A stretch of DNA of 64,000 bases from an uncultured Muribaculaceae bacterium (GTDB taxonomy: Bacteria > Bacteroidota > Bacteroidia > Bacteroidales > Muribaculaceae), in contig CAJURN010000013.1 of NCBI GenBank assembly GCA_910589055.1, positions 1 to 64,000 on the forward strand, written 5' to 3'. A model generated the notes under the pieces. That model was given only the letters and a program-made list of their open reading frames with translations, made no database searches and had not been told where the DNA came from. Both the position numbers and the translations under genes were made by a program. The stretch's first letter is position 1, and each line of letters starts with the position of its first letter. Below, piece by piece: positions 16,472 to 24,315 of the stretch.

Positions 16472-18259
16472 ATGAAGAATATCCGAAATTTCTGCATTAT
16501 CGCCCATATCGACCACGGCAAGTCCACCCTTGCCGACCGCCTGCTTGAATACACCAACACCGTGGCCGCAAAGGACATGGAGGCTCAGGTGCTGGATGAT
16601 ATGGACCTTGAACGCGAACGAGGTATCACCATCAAAAGCCACGCCATACAGATGGAACATTCCATCGACGGCGAAAAATATATCCTCAACCTGATTGACA
16701 CTCCGGGACACGTCGACTTCTCCTATGAGGTGTCGCGCTCAATCGCGGCATGCGAGGGCGCGCTGCTCATCGTGGACGCGTCGCAGGGCATCCAGGCGCA
16801 GACAATCTCCAACCTCTACATGGCTTTGGACAACGACCTGGAAATTATTCCCGTAATCAACAAGTGCGACCTTGACTCGGCAAAGCCCGAGGAAGTGGAG
16901 GACCAAATTGTTGACCTGCTCGGCTGCAAGCGTGAGGAAATCATACGCGCCAGCGGCAAGACAGGCGAGGGCATCCCCGAGATTCTCCGCGCCATCGTTG
17001 AGCGCGTGCCCGCACCCGAAGGCGACCCCGAGGCTCCGCTCCAGGCCCTGATTTTCGACTCGGTTTTCAATCCCTTCCGCGGTATCATAGCCTACTTCAA
17101 GATTGTCAACGGCACGATACGCAAAAATGATTTCGTGAAATTCGTAGCCACCGGAAAGGAATATCACGCCGATGAAATCGGTGTGCTCAAGCTCGACATG
17201 TCGCCACGTCAGGAGCTTTCGGCAGGCAATGTGGGCTATATCATTTCGGGCATCAAGACGTCGAAAGAGGTGAAGGTGGGCGACACCATCACCCACGTTC
17301 AGAATCCCTGCGAGAAAGCCATCGACGGCTTCGAGGAGGTTAAGCCGATGGTGTTTGCGGGTGTATACCCCATCGAGACCGAAGACTTCGAGAACCTGCG
17401 CGCATCGCTTGAGAAACTGCAGCTCAACGACGCCTCGCTGACGTTTACCCCCGAATCGTCGGCCGCCCTCGGTTTCGGCTTCCGTTGCGGATTCCTCGGC
17501 CTGCTCCACATGGAAATCATCCAGGAGCGCCTTGGCCGCGAGTTCGACATGGACGTTATCACCACCGTGCCCAACGTAAGCTACCGCGTTTACGACAAGA
17601 AGGGCGTGATGACCGAGGTGCACAATCCCTCGGGACTGCCCGACGCAACGCTTATCGACCATATCGAGGAGCCTTACATCCGCGCTTCCATCATCACCGC
17701 TGCCGATTATATAGGTCCTATCATGACCCTGTGTCTCGGCAAACGCGGCGAGCTTGTGAAGCAGGAATACATTTCCGGCAACCGCATGGAGCTGATATTC
17801 GACATGCCGCTGGGCGAAATCGTGATTGACTTCTACGACAAGCTCAAGAGCATTTCGAAGGGCTACGCGTCGTTCGACTACCACATCCACGACTTCCGCG
17901 AGTCGAAACTCGTGAAACTCGATATCCTGCTCAACGGCGAAAGCGTGGACGCACTCTCCACACTGACCCATCAGGACAATGCCGTGACCTTCGGACGCCG
18001 CATGTGCGAGAAGCTCAAGGAATTGATTCCGCGCCAGCAGTTCGACATCGCCGTGCAGGCCGCGATAGGCGCCAAAATCATTGCCCGCGAAACCATCAAG
18101 GCCGTGCGTAAGGACGTTACCGCCAAGTGCTACGGCGGCGACATCTCCCGAAAGCGCAAGCTGCTCGAAAAGCAGAAGAAAGGCAAGAAGCGCATGAAGC
18201 AGATCGGCTCGGTGGAAGTGCCCCAGAAGGCCTTCCTCGCCGTCCTCAAGCTCGACTAA
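16472..18259 (+). CDS. lepA: Elongation factor 4 (LepA), ribosome-associated GTPase
   Basis: 595 aa from ATG 16472, which gives the canonical LepA start 'MKNIRNFCIIAHIDHGKST'; an upstream ATG adds five residues and sits on the transcript start. G1 'AHIDHGKST', switch 'ERGITIKS', G3 'DTPGHVDF', G4 'NKCDLD' are all present, followed by domains II, III, V-like ('GFGFRCGFLGLLHMEI') and the LepA-specific basic C-terminal domain ('GGDISRKRKLLEKQKKGKKRMK'). It promotes translation under stress by acting on the ribosome. Likely monocistronic. Confidence 0.97.
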   Translation: MKNIRNFCIIAHIDHGKSTLADRLLEYTNTVAAKDMEAQVLDDMDLERERGITIKSHAIQMEHSIDGEKYILNLIDTPGHVDFSYEVSRSIAACEGALLIVDASQGIQAQTISNLYMALDNDLEIIPVINKCDLDSAKPEEVEDQIVDLLGCKREEIIRASGKTGEGIPEILRAIVERVPAPEGDPEAPLQALIFDSVFNPFRGIIAYFKIVNGTIRKNDFVKFVATGKEYHADEIGVLKLDMSPRQELSAGNVGYIISGIKTSKEVKVGDTITHVQNPCEKAIDGFEEVKPMVFAGVYPIETEDFENLRASLEKLQLNDASLTFTPESSAALGFGFRCGFLGLLHMEIIQERLGREFDMDVITTVPNVSYRVYDKKGVMTEVHNPSGLPDATLIDHIEEPYIRASIITAADYIGPIMTLCLGKRGELVKQEYISGNRMELIFDMPLGEIVIDFYDKLKSISKGYASFDYHIHDFRESKLVKLDILLNGESVDALSTLTHQDNAVTFGRRMCEKLKELIPRQQFDIAVQAAIGAKIIARETIKAVRKDVTAKCYGGDISRKRKLLEKQKKGKKRMKQIGSVEVPQKAFLAVLKLD

Positions 18260-18301
18260 GCCCTGATTAAAAATTCAGAAAGATACAAAGCGCCGGAAAA
18301 G

Positions 18302-18333
18302 TTTGCATGATTGAAAAAAAATGCCTACCTTTG
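18302..18333 (+). promoter_or_regulatory. Sigma-ABfr promoter of rplY-pth-hslR operon
   Basis: TTTG 18302-18305, 20-nt spacer, TACCTTTG 18326-18333: a perfect consensus promoter. It implies a ~75-nt leader to ATG 18417. Confidence 0.85.
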
Positions 18334-18362
18334 CGGCGCTTTTTAGCATCCCGTGTGATGGG

Positions 18363-18386
18363 AAATTAAGGAGCAAAACTTAATTT
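18363..18386 (+). promoter_or_regulatory. Hairpin in the L25 mRNA leader
   Basis: Perfect 8-bp stem AAATTAAG / CTTAATTT with an 8-nt loop GAGCAAAA, 30 nt before the L25 start codon and within the predicted leader. Ribosomal-protein leaders often bind their own product; such autoregulation here is only a suggestion. Confidence 0.4.
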
Positions 18387-18416
18387 TGAGTAACACAACA
18401 AAACAAACAAAACACA

Positions 18417-19067
18417 ATGAAAGTATTTAAGTTGGCCGCAGAACCCCGCGTAGCCCTTGGCAAGAAAGCCACCAAAGCACTCCGTAGCGAATCCAAAATC
18501 CCCGTAGTACTTAACGGCGGCGAAACAGTAGAACTCCCCTACACCGGCACCCTCAAGCCCGGTGAAAAGCTCGTGGAAATCGGCAACGGCAAAGGTCTTA
18601 TCACAACTGACCTCACTGTATCTCAGGACGCAGTTCGCAAGCTCATCTACACTCCCGACATTTTCGCAATCGAACTCGACGTTAACGGTGAAACACGCAT
18701 GGCCGTCCTCAAGGACATCCAGTTCCACCCCGTAAAGGATACCGTTCTCCATATCGACCTCCTCGAAGCTAAGGAAGGCAAACCCGTAGTTCTCGAAGTT
18801 CCCGTGAAGCTCGAAGGCCACGCCGAAGGTGTTAAGGCCGGTGGTAAGCTCACCCTCTCCATGAAGAAGCTCCGTGTGAAAGCTCCCTACACTGCAATTC
18901 CCGAACGTCTCGTTATCAACGTTGACAACCTCGGCCTTGGCAAGACTCTCCAGGTAGGCGAACTCCACTTCGAAGGTCTCGAACTCGTCAACGCAAAGAA
19001 CGCAGTTGTTTGCGCCGTTCAGCTCACCCGTGCCGCACGTGGTGCCGCTGCAGCCGCCAATAAATAA
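18417..19067 (+). CDS. rplY: 50S ribosomal protein L25 / general stress protein Ctc
   Basis: 216 aa. The N-terminal L25 beta-barrel domain ('EPRVALGKKATKALRSESKIPVVLNGG') binds 5S rRNA; the C-terminal TL5-like domain ('GKPVVLEVPVKLEGHAEGVKAGGKL') makes it the long Ctc form. An Ala-rich tail ends the protein. It starts an operon with pth 8 nt downstream. Strong promoter and codon choice fit a highly expressed ribosomal gene. Confidence 0.96.
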   Translation: MKVFKLAAEPRVALGKKATKALRSESKIPVVLNGGETVELPYTGTLKPGEKLVEIGNGKGLITTDLTVSQDAVRKLIYTPDIFAIELDVNGETRMAVLKDIQFHPVKDTVLHIDLLEAKEGKPVVLEVPVKLEGHAEGVKAGGKLTLSMKKLRVKAPYTAIPERLVINVDNLGLGKTLQVGELHFEGLELVNAKNAVVCAVQLTRAARGAAAAANK

Positions 19068-19075
19068 TATTGCCG

Positions 19076-19639
19076 ATGAAATACCTGATTGTCGGGCTCG
19101 GAAACATCGGAAACGAGTATGCCGATACCCGTCACAACATAGGATTTATGATATTGGATGCCTTTGCGGAGGCATCCAATATTTCTTTTTCGACCGAACG
19201 ATACGGCGACGTTGCCCGTACACGGTTGAAAAACAAACAGCTCGTGCTCCTGAAACCCTCCACCTACATGAATCTCAGCGGCAACGCCGTGCGCTACTGG
19301 AAGGAAAAGGAAGGCATAGAGCTTGAGAACATACTTGTGCTCGTGGATGACATCGCACTGCCCTTCGGCGCCGTCCGCCTTAAGCCCAAAGGCAGCGATG
19401 CCGGACACAACGGCCTGAAAAACATAGCCCAGATGCTCGGCACCCAAAGCTATCCCCGGCTCCGCTTCGGCGTCGGAAACGACTTTCCCCGCGGTTGCCA
19501 GATCGACTATGTTTTAGGCACCTTCCCTCCCGAAGAGCGCAAGGAACTGCCCGCGCGCATCGACGTTGCCATCGAAGCGATGAAAGAATTCGTTCTCGCC
19601 GGAATGGAAAACGCAATGTGCAAGTTCAACAACAAGTAG
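19076..19639 (+). CDS. pth: Peptidyl-tRNA hydrolase
   Basis: 187 aa from ATG 19076, giving 'MKYLIVGLGNIGNEY'. Catalytic His20 lies in 'DTRHNIGF', Asn10 in 'GLGNIG', and the 'GSDAGHNGLKNI' motif is intact. It recycles peptidyl-tRNAs that drop off ribosomes by cleaving the peptide-tRNA ester. It is 8 nt after L25, a pairing common in Bacteroidetes (rplY-pth), and 20 nt before hslR, consistent with one translation-quality operon. Confidence 0.96.
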   Translation: MKYLIVGLGNIGNEYADTRHNIGFMILDAFAEASNISFSTERYGDVARTRLKNKQLVLLKPSTYMNLSGNAVRYWKEKEGIELENILVLVDDIALPFGAVRLKPKGSDAGHNGLKNIAQMLGTQSYPRLRFGVGNDFPRGCQIDYVLGTFPPEERKELPARIDVAIEAMKEFVLAGMENAMCKFNNK

Positions 19640-19659
19640 CCCGCACCATACCCCCACAC

Positions 19660-20118
19660 ATGCCCTCAGAAGTAAGAATTGACAAATGGACCTGGGCGAT
19701 GCGCATATTCAAGACGCGAACCATCGCCACCGAAGCCTGCAAGAAAGGCCGAGTTACATTAGGCGACTCCCCTATGCCGGTGAAGCCGTCACGCACAATC
19801 AAGGTCGGCGACATCGTGAAGGTGCGCAAGCCGCCGGTGACATATTCCTTCCGCGTGTTGGCTCTGACCGAAAACCGACTCGGAGCCAAACTCGTGCCGC
19901 AGTATATGGAAAACGTGACCCCGCAGGACCAGCTCGACCTTCTTGAAGTGGTGAAGATTGCCGGATTCGTCGACCGCCGCAAGGGTCTCGGACGCCCCAC
20001 AAAGCGCGAGGGCCGCGAACTTGCCAAGTTCACCGGCGACATCTACGACCCGACTCTCGATGACGACGGCTGGGATTTTGACTTCGATTTTGACGATTCC
20101 GAAGATGGCATTGATTGA
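19660..20118 (+). CDS. hslR: S4-domain RNA-binding protein, Hsp15-like
   Basis: 152 aa from ATG 19660. The S4 RNA-binding motif is at residues ~5-60 ('RIDKWTWAMRIFKTRTIATEACKKGRV', 'KVGDIVKVRK'), followed by a basic region with 'KGLGRPTKREGRE' and a very acidic Asp-rich tail ('DDDGWDFDFDFDD'). Hsp15 binds 50S subunits carrying stalled nascent chains with tRNA. It follows pth and overlaps the next gene by 14 nt. The acidic tail is longer than in E. coli HslR. Confidence 0.9.
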   Translation: MPSEVRIDKWTWAMRIFKTRTIATEACKKGRVTLGDSPMPVKPSRTIKVGDIVKVRKPPVTYSFRVLALTENRLGAKLVPQYMENVTPQDQLDLLEVVKIAGFVDRRKGLGRPTKREGRELAKFTGDIYDPTLDDDGWDFDFDFDDSEDGID

Positions 20119-20905
20119 AATTACAAGTCTCGACCATCCGGGAGTTGAAATCTTCGGCAAACTCACCGAATCACAGCTCCGAAACCGTCTCGACCCCGGA
20201 AAGGGCATATTCATAGCCGAGAGTCCGAAAGTGATACGCGTGGCTCTGTCCAAGGGCTACACTCCCGTGGCATTGCTATGCGAACGGCGCCACATCACAG
20301 GCGACGCCGCCGACATAATCGCCGAATGTGGCGACATACCCGTATATACCGGCGAGCGCGACCTGCTCGCAAGCCTCACAGGCTACACTCTCACCCGCGG
20401 TGTGCTGTGCGCCATGCGCCGCCCCATGCCCACGCCCATAGCCGACGTTTGCCGGGATGCAAGCCGCGTTGTCGTGGTCGACGGCGTGGTCGATACTACC
20501 AACATCGGCGCCATATTCCGCTCGGCAGCTGCCTTGGGCATCGACGCCGTGCTTCTCACCCCCACTTCCTGCGACCCTCTCAACCGCCGCTCCATCCGTG
20601 TGTCGATGGGCTCGGTATTTCTTGTGCCATGGACGTGGGTGGATGACCCCGTGAAAGACCTTTCGGAACTCGGCTTCAAGACCGCTGCGATGGCGCTGCG
20701 CGACAATTCGGTATCAATCGACGATCCCGGCCTGTGCTCCGAGTCCAAGCTCGCAATCATAATGGGCACCGAGGGCGACGGGCTGGCCGACAAGGTGATT
20801 GACGGTGCCGACTACGTTGTGCGCATCCCGATGTCGCACGACGTCGACTCCCTGAATGTGGCAGCGGCGGCCGCTGTCGCTTTCTGGCAACTGCGCCGCC
20901 GCTGA
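20105..20905 (+). CDS. SpoU/TrmH-family RNA 2'-O-methyltransferase
   Basis: 266 aa from ATG 20105, inside the end of hslR. An N-terminal substrate-binding domain ('KGIFIAESPKVIRVAL') precedes the SPOUT knot with the three family motifs: 'TNIGAIFRSA', 'IMGTEGDGL' and 'IPMSHDVDSLNVAAAAAVA'. It methylates a ribose 2'-OH in tRNA or rRNA using SAM; which nucleotide cannot be told. It is the last gene of the rplY operon, and a hairpin follows. Confidence 0.93.
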   Translation: MALIEITSLDHPGVEIFGKLTESQLRNRLDPGKGIFIAESPKVIRVALSKGYTPVALLCERRHITGDAADIIAECGDIPVYTGERDLLASLTGYTLTRGVLCAMRRPMPTPIADVCRDASRVVVVDGVVDTTNIGAIFRSAAALGIDAVLLTPTSCDPLNRRSIRVSMGSVFLVPWTWVDDPVKDLSELGFKTAAMALRDNSVSIDDPGLCSESKLAIIMGTEGDGLADKVIDGADYVVRIPMSHDVDSLNVAAAAAVAFWQLRRR

Positions 20906-20920
20906 TAGGGCTTGCATGAG

Positions 20921-20940
20921 CGACCTCCGGTCAGAGGTCG
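20921..20940. terminator. Convergent hairpin between the trmH-like gene and the small minus-strand gene
   Basis: CGACCTC / GAGGTCG with a six-base loop. It overlaps the stop codon of the minus-strand 53-aa gene. There is no good T run on either side, so termination is likely but not certain. Confidence 0.45.
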
Positions 20941-21092
20941 TTGTTACGCGGATTGTTGTTGAGAGTGCGGGTGCGCTCCTTTACGAGTTTCGCATCCACC
21001 TTTTCATCATCGCTTTCATTTACAGCCATTCCGGGATATTTGTCGGTTGCGGCATCAATATCCTGCTGTGTGCTTTTTTTCTTGTCGCTCAT
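20931..21092 (-). CDS. Small hydrophilic protein of unknown function (53 aa)
   Basis: Reading the minus strand from ATG at 21092 gives a 53-residue, highly charged protein starting 'MSDKKKSTQQDIDAATDKYPG' and ending 'TRTLNNNPRNNDL', stop at 20931. Third-position base choice matches neighbouring genes, and it sits downstream of engB on the same strand with a hairpin after it. I recall similar short 'DAATDKYPGM'-type proteins in Bacteroidales but no function. No TM segment or signal. Confidence 0.6.
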   Translation of the reverse strand: MSDKKKSTQQDIDAATDKYPGMAVNESDDEKVDAKLVKERTRTLNNNPRNNDL

Positions 21093-21137
21093 ATCGGTAA
21101 GTTTTTAATTATTGTAATATTGAATTTACAATAAAAC

Positions 21138-21158
21138 AACCGTAGGAGCCCTCCGGTT
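21138..21158 (-). terminator. Weak hairpin after engB (minus strand)
   Basis: On the minus strand AACCGGAGGGCTCCTACGGTT can fold (AACCG..TCC / GGA..CGGTT-type pairing) and is followed by GTTTTATT. Imperfect, so only a tentative terminator. Confidence 0.35.
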
Positions 21159-21162
21159 CGCA

Positions 21163-21765
21163 CTACTGCAAAGGCAGGCGATTCATTTCCTCGATATAAT
21201 TGAGGATTGCGTCGCGTCCGCGCCTGTCCTCGCTCGAGGTCTTGAACACGGGCGGCAGCTCCTCCCATCGCTCAAGCAATTCGGCACAATAGTCGGCGAT
21301 AAGTTTCTTTCCGGCAGTGGGTGTGAGCTTGTCGAGCTTGGTGAACACGATGCTGAACGGCACTCCGTTCTCGCCGAGCCATTCCATGAATTCGAGGTCG
21401 ATTTTCTGAGGCTTATGACGTGAGTCGATAAGCACAAACAGATTAGTCATCTGCGAACGTCCGGCGATATATCCCTTAATCATCTTCTCAAGTTTCGCAC
21501 GGTCGTCCTTGCTGCGGCGAGCGAATCCATAGCCCGGAAGGTCAACGATGTACCAACTCTCATTCACAAGGAAATGGTTGATGAGCATGGTCTTACCCGG
21601 GGTCGAGGAAGTCATTGCGAGGTTCTTCTTGCCGGTAAGCATGTTGATGAGTGACGACTTGCCAACATTGGAACGACCGATGAAGGCATATTCATGCATA
21701 TTCTCCGACGGACATTTATCCACCGTCGGACTACTTATAACGAAACGTGCTGTATTTATAATCAT
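21163..21765 (-). CDS. engB: Ribosome biogenesis GTP-binding protein EngB/YsxC
   Basis: 200 aa. GTPase motifs: G1 'GRSNVGKSSLIN', G2 region 'SSTPGKT', G3 'DLPGYGFA', G4 'FTKLDK', and G5-like 'TSSED'. Length and order are those of EngB/YihA, a GTPase needed for 50S maturation. The start 'MIINTARFVISSPTVDKCP' is typical. It is followed on the same strand by a small 53-aa gene and preceded by a -7 element at 21803-21810. Confidence 0.96.
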   Translation of the reverse strand: MIINTARFVISSPTVDKCPSENMHEYAFIGRSNVGKSSLINMLTGKKNLAMTSSTPGKTMLINHFLVNESWYIVDLPGYGFARRSKDDRAKLEKMIKGYIAGRSQMTNLFVLIDSRHKPQKIDLEFMEWLGENGVPFSIVFTKLDKLTPTAGKKLIADYCAELLERWEELPPVFKTSSEDRRGRDAILNYIEEMNRLPLQ

Positions 21766-21802
21766 TTTCTTCTTTAATCCTTAATTTTAATATATAACAC
21801 TG

Positions 21803-21810
21803 CAAAGGTA
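21803..21810 (-). promoter_or_regulatory. -7 element upstream of engB
   Basis: Minus strand TACCTTTG, about 40 nt before the engB ATG. The -33 region is poor. Confidence 0.5.
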
Positions 21811-21836
21811 GGGATTTGCCTTGGATTGAAGAAAAG

Positions 21837-23471
21837 TTAACGTATGCGTTCGATGTCGTTGGTGCGGAAGAAGGCATCGTTGTAGCGGGCGCCCCAGAGG
21901 TCGTAGCGGTCAAACTGGGTCTGTATTTTCCGGGCGAAATTGTCCCAGTCTTTCTTATCCTCGGGCGACCAAGCGTTCTCCGACAATGCCGATATTCGCG
22001 GAAAGAGCTGATATTCAGCTTTCCATGTCGTGGGGATGTATTCCGTCCAGAGACTTCCCTGCGCTCCCCATACCAATTCGCGCTCAGGACCTTGCAGAGA
22101 GTCCGACACGATTTTGAAATCATACACTTTTTTCAGATCCAACGGCCCTTTAGGCCCGATTTCGGGCTGAGTACGGCTTTCCTTCATGTTGTAATACGAC
22201 CAATGGGCGCATGTCATTATTGTCTTGTGTCCCGATTTTACGGCATTGACTCCATATTCAGGCTTACGCCAGTTCATGATTATGCAATCGTCGGAAATTC
22301 CGCCTTCCAGCACTTCGTCCCAACCGATGAGCGTCTTGCCCTTGGAGTTGACAACATCCTGCACATAGTGGATGAAATAGCTTTGGAGAGCCTTTTCGTC
22401 GGGGATTCCATTCTTACGCATGAACTTCTGAGTCTGCTTGCTCTCTTTCCACCATTTTTTGGCACATTCGTCACCTCCGACATGGATGTACTGGCCGGGG
22501 AATAGGTCGCACAATTCGGAGAAAACGTCTTTCAGAAAGTCAAACACCTCGGGGGTGGGAGCGAGGACATTGTTGAACTTGTTGAAGATGCCCCATGTGA
22601 GGGCGCACTTCTTTTCCTCATCGGGCGTGGTGCTGAATTGCGGATATGTCGCGAGCACAGCCATGCAATGTCCGGGAATATCAATTTCGGGAATCACCGT
22701 GATGCAGCGGTCGGCGGCATATTTCACAATCTCACGCACATCGTCGTGAGTGTAGTAGCCCGTGTATGGCATTTCCTTATATTTACCGGGGTAATAGCCT
22801 TCAATCTCGCCCTCGCGTAAAGCGCCCTTGGATGTGAGTTCCGGACGGCATTTCATTTCAATGCGCCATGCCTGGTCGTCGGTAAGATGCCAGTGGAAAT
22901 AATTGAGCTTGTGAAGCGCGAGGTAATCAATGTATTTCTTGATAAATTCCACCGGGAAAAAATGCCGCACCACATCAAGGTGCATACCGCGGTAAGAGAA
23001 GCGGGGATAGTCGGTAATGGTCGAAGCCGGAAGGAAGGGAACAACCCCGGCTCGTGTAGGGAGCATCTGTATAAGGGTCTGCACTCCGTAGAAAACGCCC
23101 GGAGCATCATTGCCTTGTATTACCACACCTTCCCCGGGAATCACCTCAAGGCGGTATCCTCCGGAAACTTCGCCATTGTCAAGATTTTTCAGGCTTATAT
23201 ATTCGGGAGCGCCTTCACCGGCTACCGGCAGTGTCTCTATTTGCAACGGGAGTCCGAGATAGCGCTTGGTGTAATCGGCAAGAAAACCGGCATAGACCGC
23301 TAACGAAGAATCGGAAACGAATACGGGCATATCCCGGGTAATCTTTACCGTGCCTTCGCCGTTGTAAGTAATCTCGACGGGCTCGGGAATTATATTCAGC
23401 CGGGGTTCAGCGGCTGCTGCCGTAAGGGCTGCCGACAAGAGGGTCATGGTAATAAATTGTTTTATGTGCAT
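21837..23471 (-). CDS. GH20 beta-N-acetylhexosaminidase
   Basis: 544 aa with signal peptide 'FITMTLLSAALTAAAA'. The GH20b N-terminal domain (about 25-150) precedes the catalytic barrel starting 'RFSYRGMHLDVVRHF'. The catalytic Asp334-Glu335 pair is in 'HVGGDE'; 'WHLTDDQAWRIE' and 'PEIDIPGHCMAVL' are further family motifs. It removes terminal GlcNAc/GalNAc by substrate-assisted catalysis from mucin-type or N-glycans or chitooligosaccharides, in the periplasm. Monocistronic with its own consensus promoter. No lipobox, so it is soluble. Confidence 0.95.
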   Translation of the reverse strand: MHIKQFITMTLLSAALTAAAAEPRLNIIPEPVEITYNGEGTVKITRDMPVFVSDSSLAVYAGFLADYTKRYLGLPLQIETLPVAGEGAPEYISLKNLDNGEVSGGYRLEVIPGEGVVIQGNDAPGVFYGVQTLIQMLPTRAGVVPFLPASTITDYPRFSYRGMHLDVVRHFFPVEFIKKYIDYLALHKLNYFHWHLTDDQAWRIEMKCRPELTSKGALREGEIEGYYPGKYKEMPYTGYYTHDDVREIVKYAADRCITVIPEIDIPGHCMAVLATYPQFSTTPDEEKKCALTWGIFNKFNNVLAPTPEVFDFLKDVFSELCDLFPGQYIHVGGDECAKKWWKESKQTQKFMRKNGIPDEKALQSYFIHYVQDVVNSKGKTLIGWDEVLEGGISDDCIIMNWRKPEYGVNAVKSGHKTIMTCAHWSYYNMKESRTQPEIGPKGPLDLKKVYDFKIVSDSLQGPERELVWGAQGSLWTEYIPTTWKAEYQLFPRISALSENAWSPEDKKDWDNFARKIQTQFDRYDLWGARYNDAFFRTNDIERIR

Positions 23472-23503
23472 AATCGTTGTTCAAGGTTAGTTTGATGAAG
23501 GGT

Positions 23504-23535
23504 CAAAGATACGAATAAGTCGAGTGGAAAGCAAA
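23504..23535 (-). promoter_or_regulatory. Sigma-ABfr promoter of the GH20 gene
   Basis: On the minus strand TTTG (complement of 23532-23535), 20-nt spacer, TATCTTTG (complement of 23504-23511). It lies back to back with the plus-strand promoter at 23542-23572. Confidence 0.8.
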
Positions 23536-23541
23536 ATTTAT

Positions 23542-23572
23542 TTTGCATTACCCATGCTTATTCTTAATTTTG
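23542..23572 (+). promoter_or_regulatory. Sigma-ABfr promoter of the trmN6-like gene
   Basis: TTTG 23542-23545, 19-nt spacer, TAATTTTG 23565-23572. The -7 element ends 8 nt before the ATG at 23581, so the transcript would be nearly leaderless. Confidence 0.7.
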
Positions 23573-23580
23573 CACGCATA

Positions 23581-24303
23581 ATGGGTTCGTTCAAATTTAA
23601 GGACTTCACTCTCCGTGATGATAATTGCGGAATGAAAATATGCTCCGACAGCGTGCTGCTGGGCGCGTGGACGTTTGCCACACCCATTCCGGAAGCGTCC
23701 GAAATCCGCTCGGTGCTCGACATCGGCGCCGGCTCGGGATTGCTGTCCCTGCTTGCGGCATCACTGTGTCCCGACGCCATCGTGATAGGCATTGAGATTG
23801 AGCAGGGAGCGGCCGAGGATTCGCGCATCAATTTCTCGGCCTCGCCTTGGGCTGAGCGTCTGCACCTGGTTGAAAGCGACTTTGCCGGATATATTCCCGA
23901 TGTAGCGCCGGACGTAATCATCAGCAACCCGCCCTATTTCGCCACCGGAGAGAAATCGGCCGACACAGCCCGTGCCGGAGCGAGACATGAGGGAGCGCTC
24001 ACCTACGCCGGACTTCTGCGTTACGCCAGCGCGACGCTTGCCCCTGAGGGAGTGCTTTCCATGATATCGCCCGCCGACCGTCGCGACGACATCATTTTCA
24101 ACGCCGAGATGGAAGGCCTTAAACTTCGCAGGATCTGCGACGTACGCACATCGCTCCGCAAACCGCCACAACGGACGATGTGGCTCTTCAGCCGCAACGA
24201 CGGCCCAATCGAACATCAGGAAATAAGCATCCGCGACGCATCCGGAAATTACTCGCCGGAATACCGGCGTCTGGTAGAGCCAATCTATGCCTGGATGCCA
24301 TAA
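23581..24303 (+). CDS. tRNA1(Val) adenine-37 N6-methyltransferase-like protein
   Basis: 240 aa from ATG 23581; the in-frame extension to 23524 overlaps the promoter and is rejected. N-terminal 'FKFKDFTLRDDNCGMKICSDSVLLGAW' matches the TrmN6/YfiC start. SAM motif I is 'VLDIGAGSGLLSLL' and the adenine N6-methylase motif 'ISNPPYF' is present. The usual substrate is A37 of tRNA-Val; a related specificity is possible. It is 12 nt upstream of a CPBP protease gene. Confidence 0.88.
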   Translation: MGSFKFKDFTLRDDNCGMKICSDSVLLGAWTFATPIPEASEIRSVLDIGAGSGLLSLLAASLCPDAIVIGIEIEQGAAEDSRINFSASPWAERLHLVESDFAGYIPDVAPDVIISNPPYFATGEKSADTARAGARHEGALTYAGLLRYASATLAPEGVLSMISPADRRDDIIFNAEMEGLKLRRICDVRTSLRKPPQRTMWLFSRNDGPIEHQEISIRDASGNYSPEYRRLVEPIYAWMP

Positions 24304-24315
24304 ACCAAGATTATC

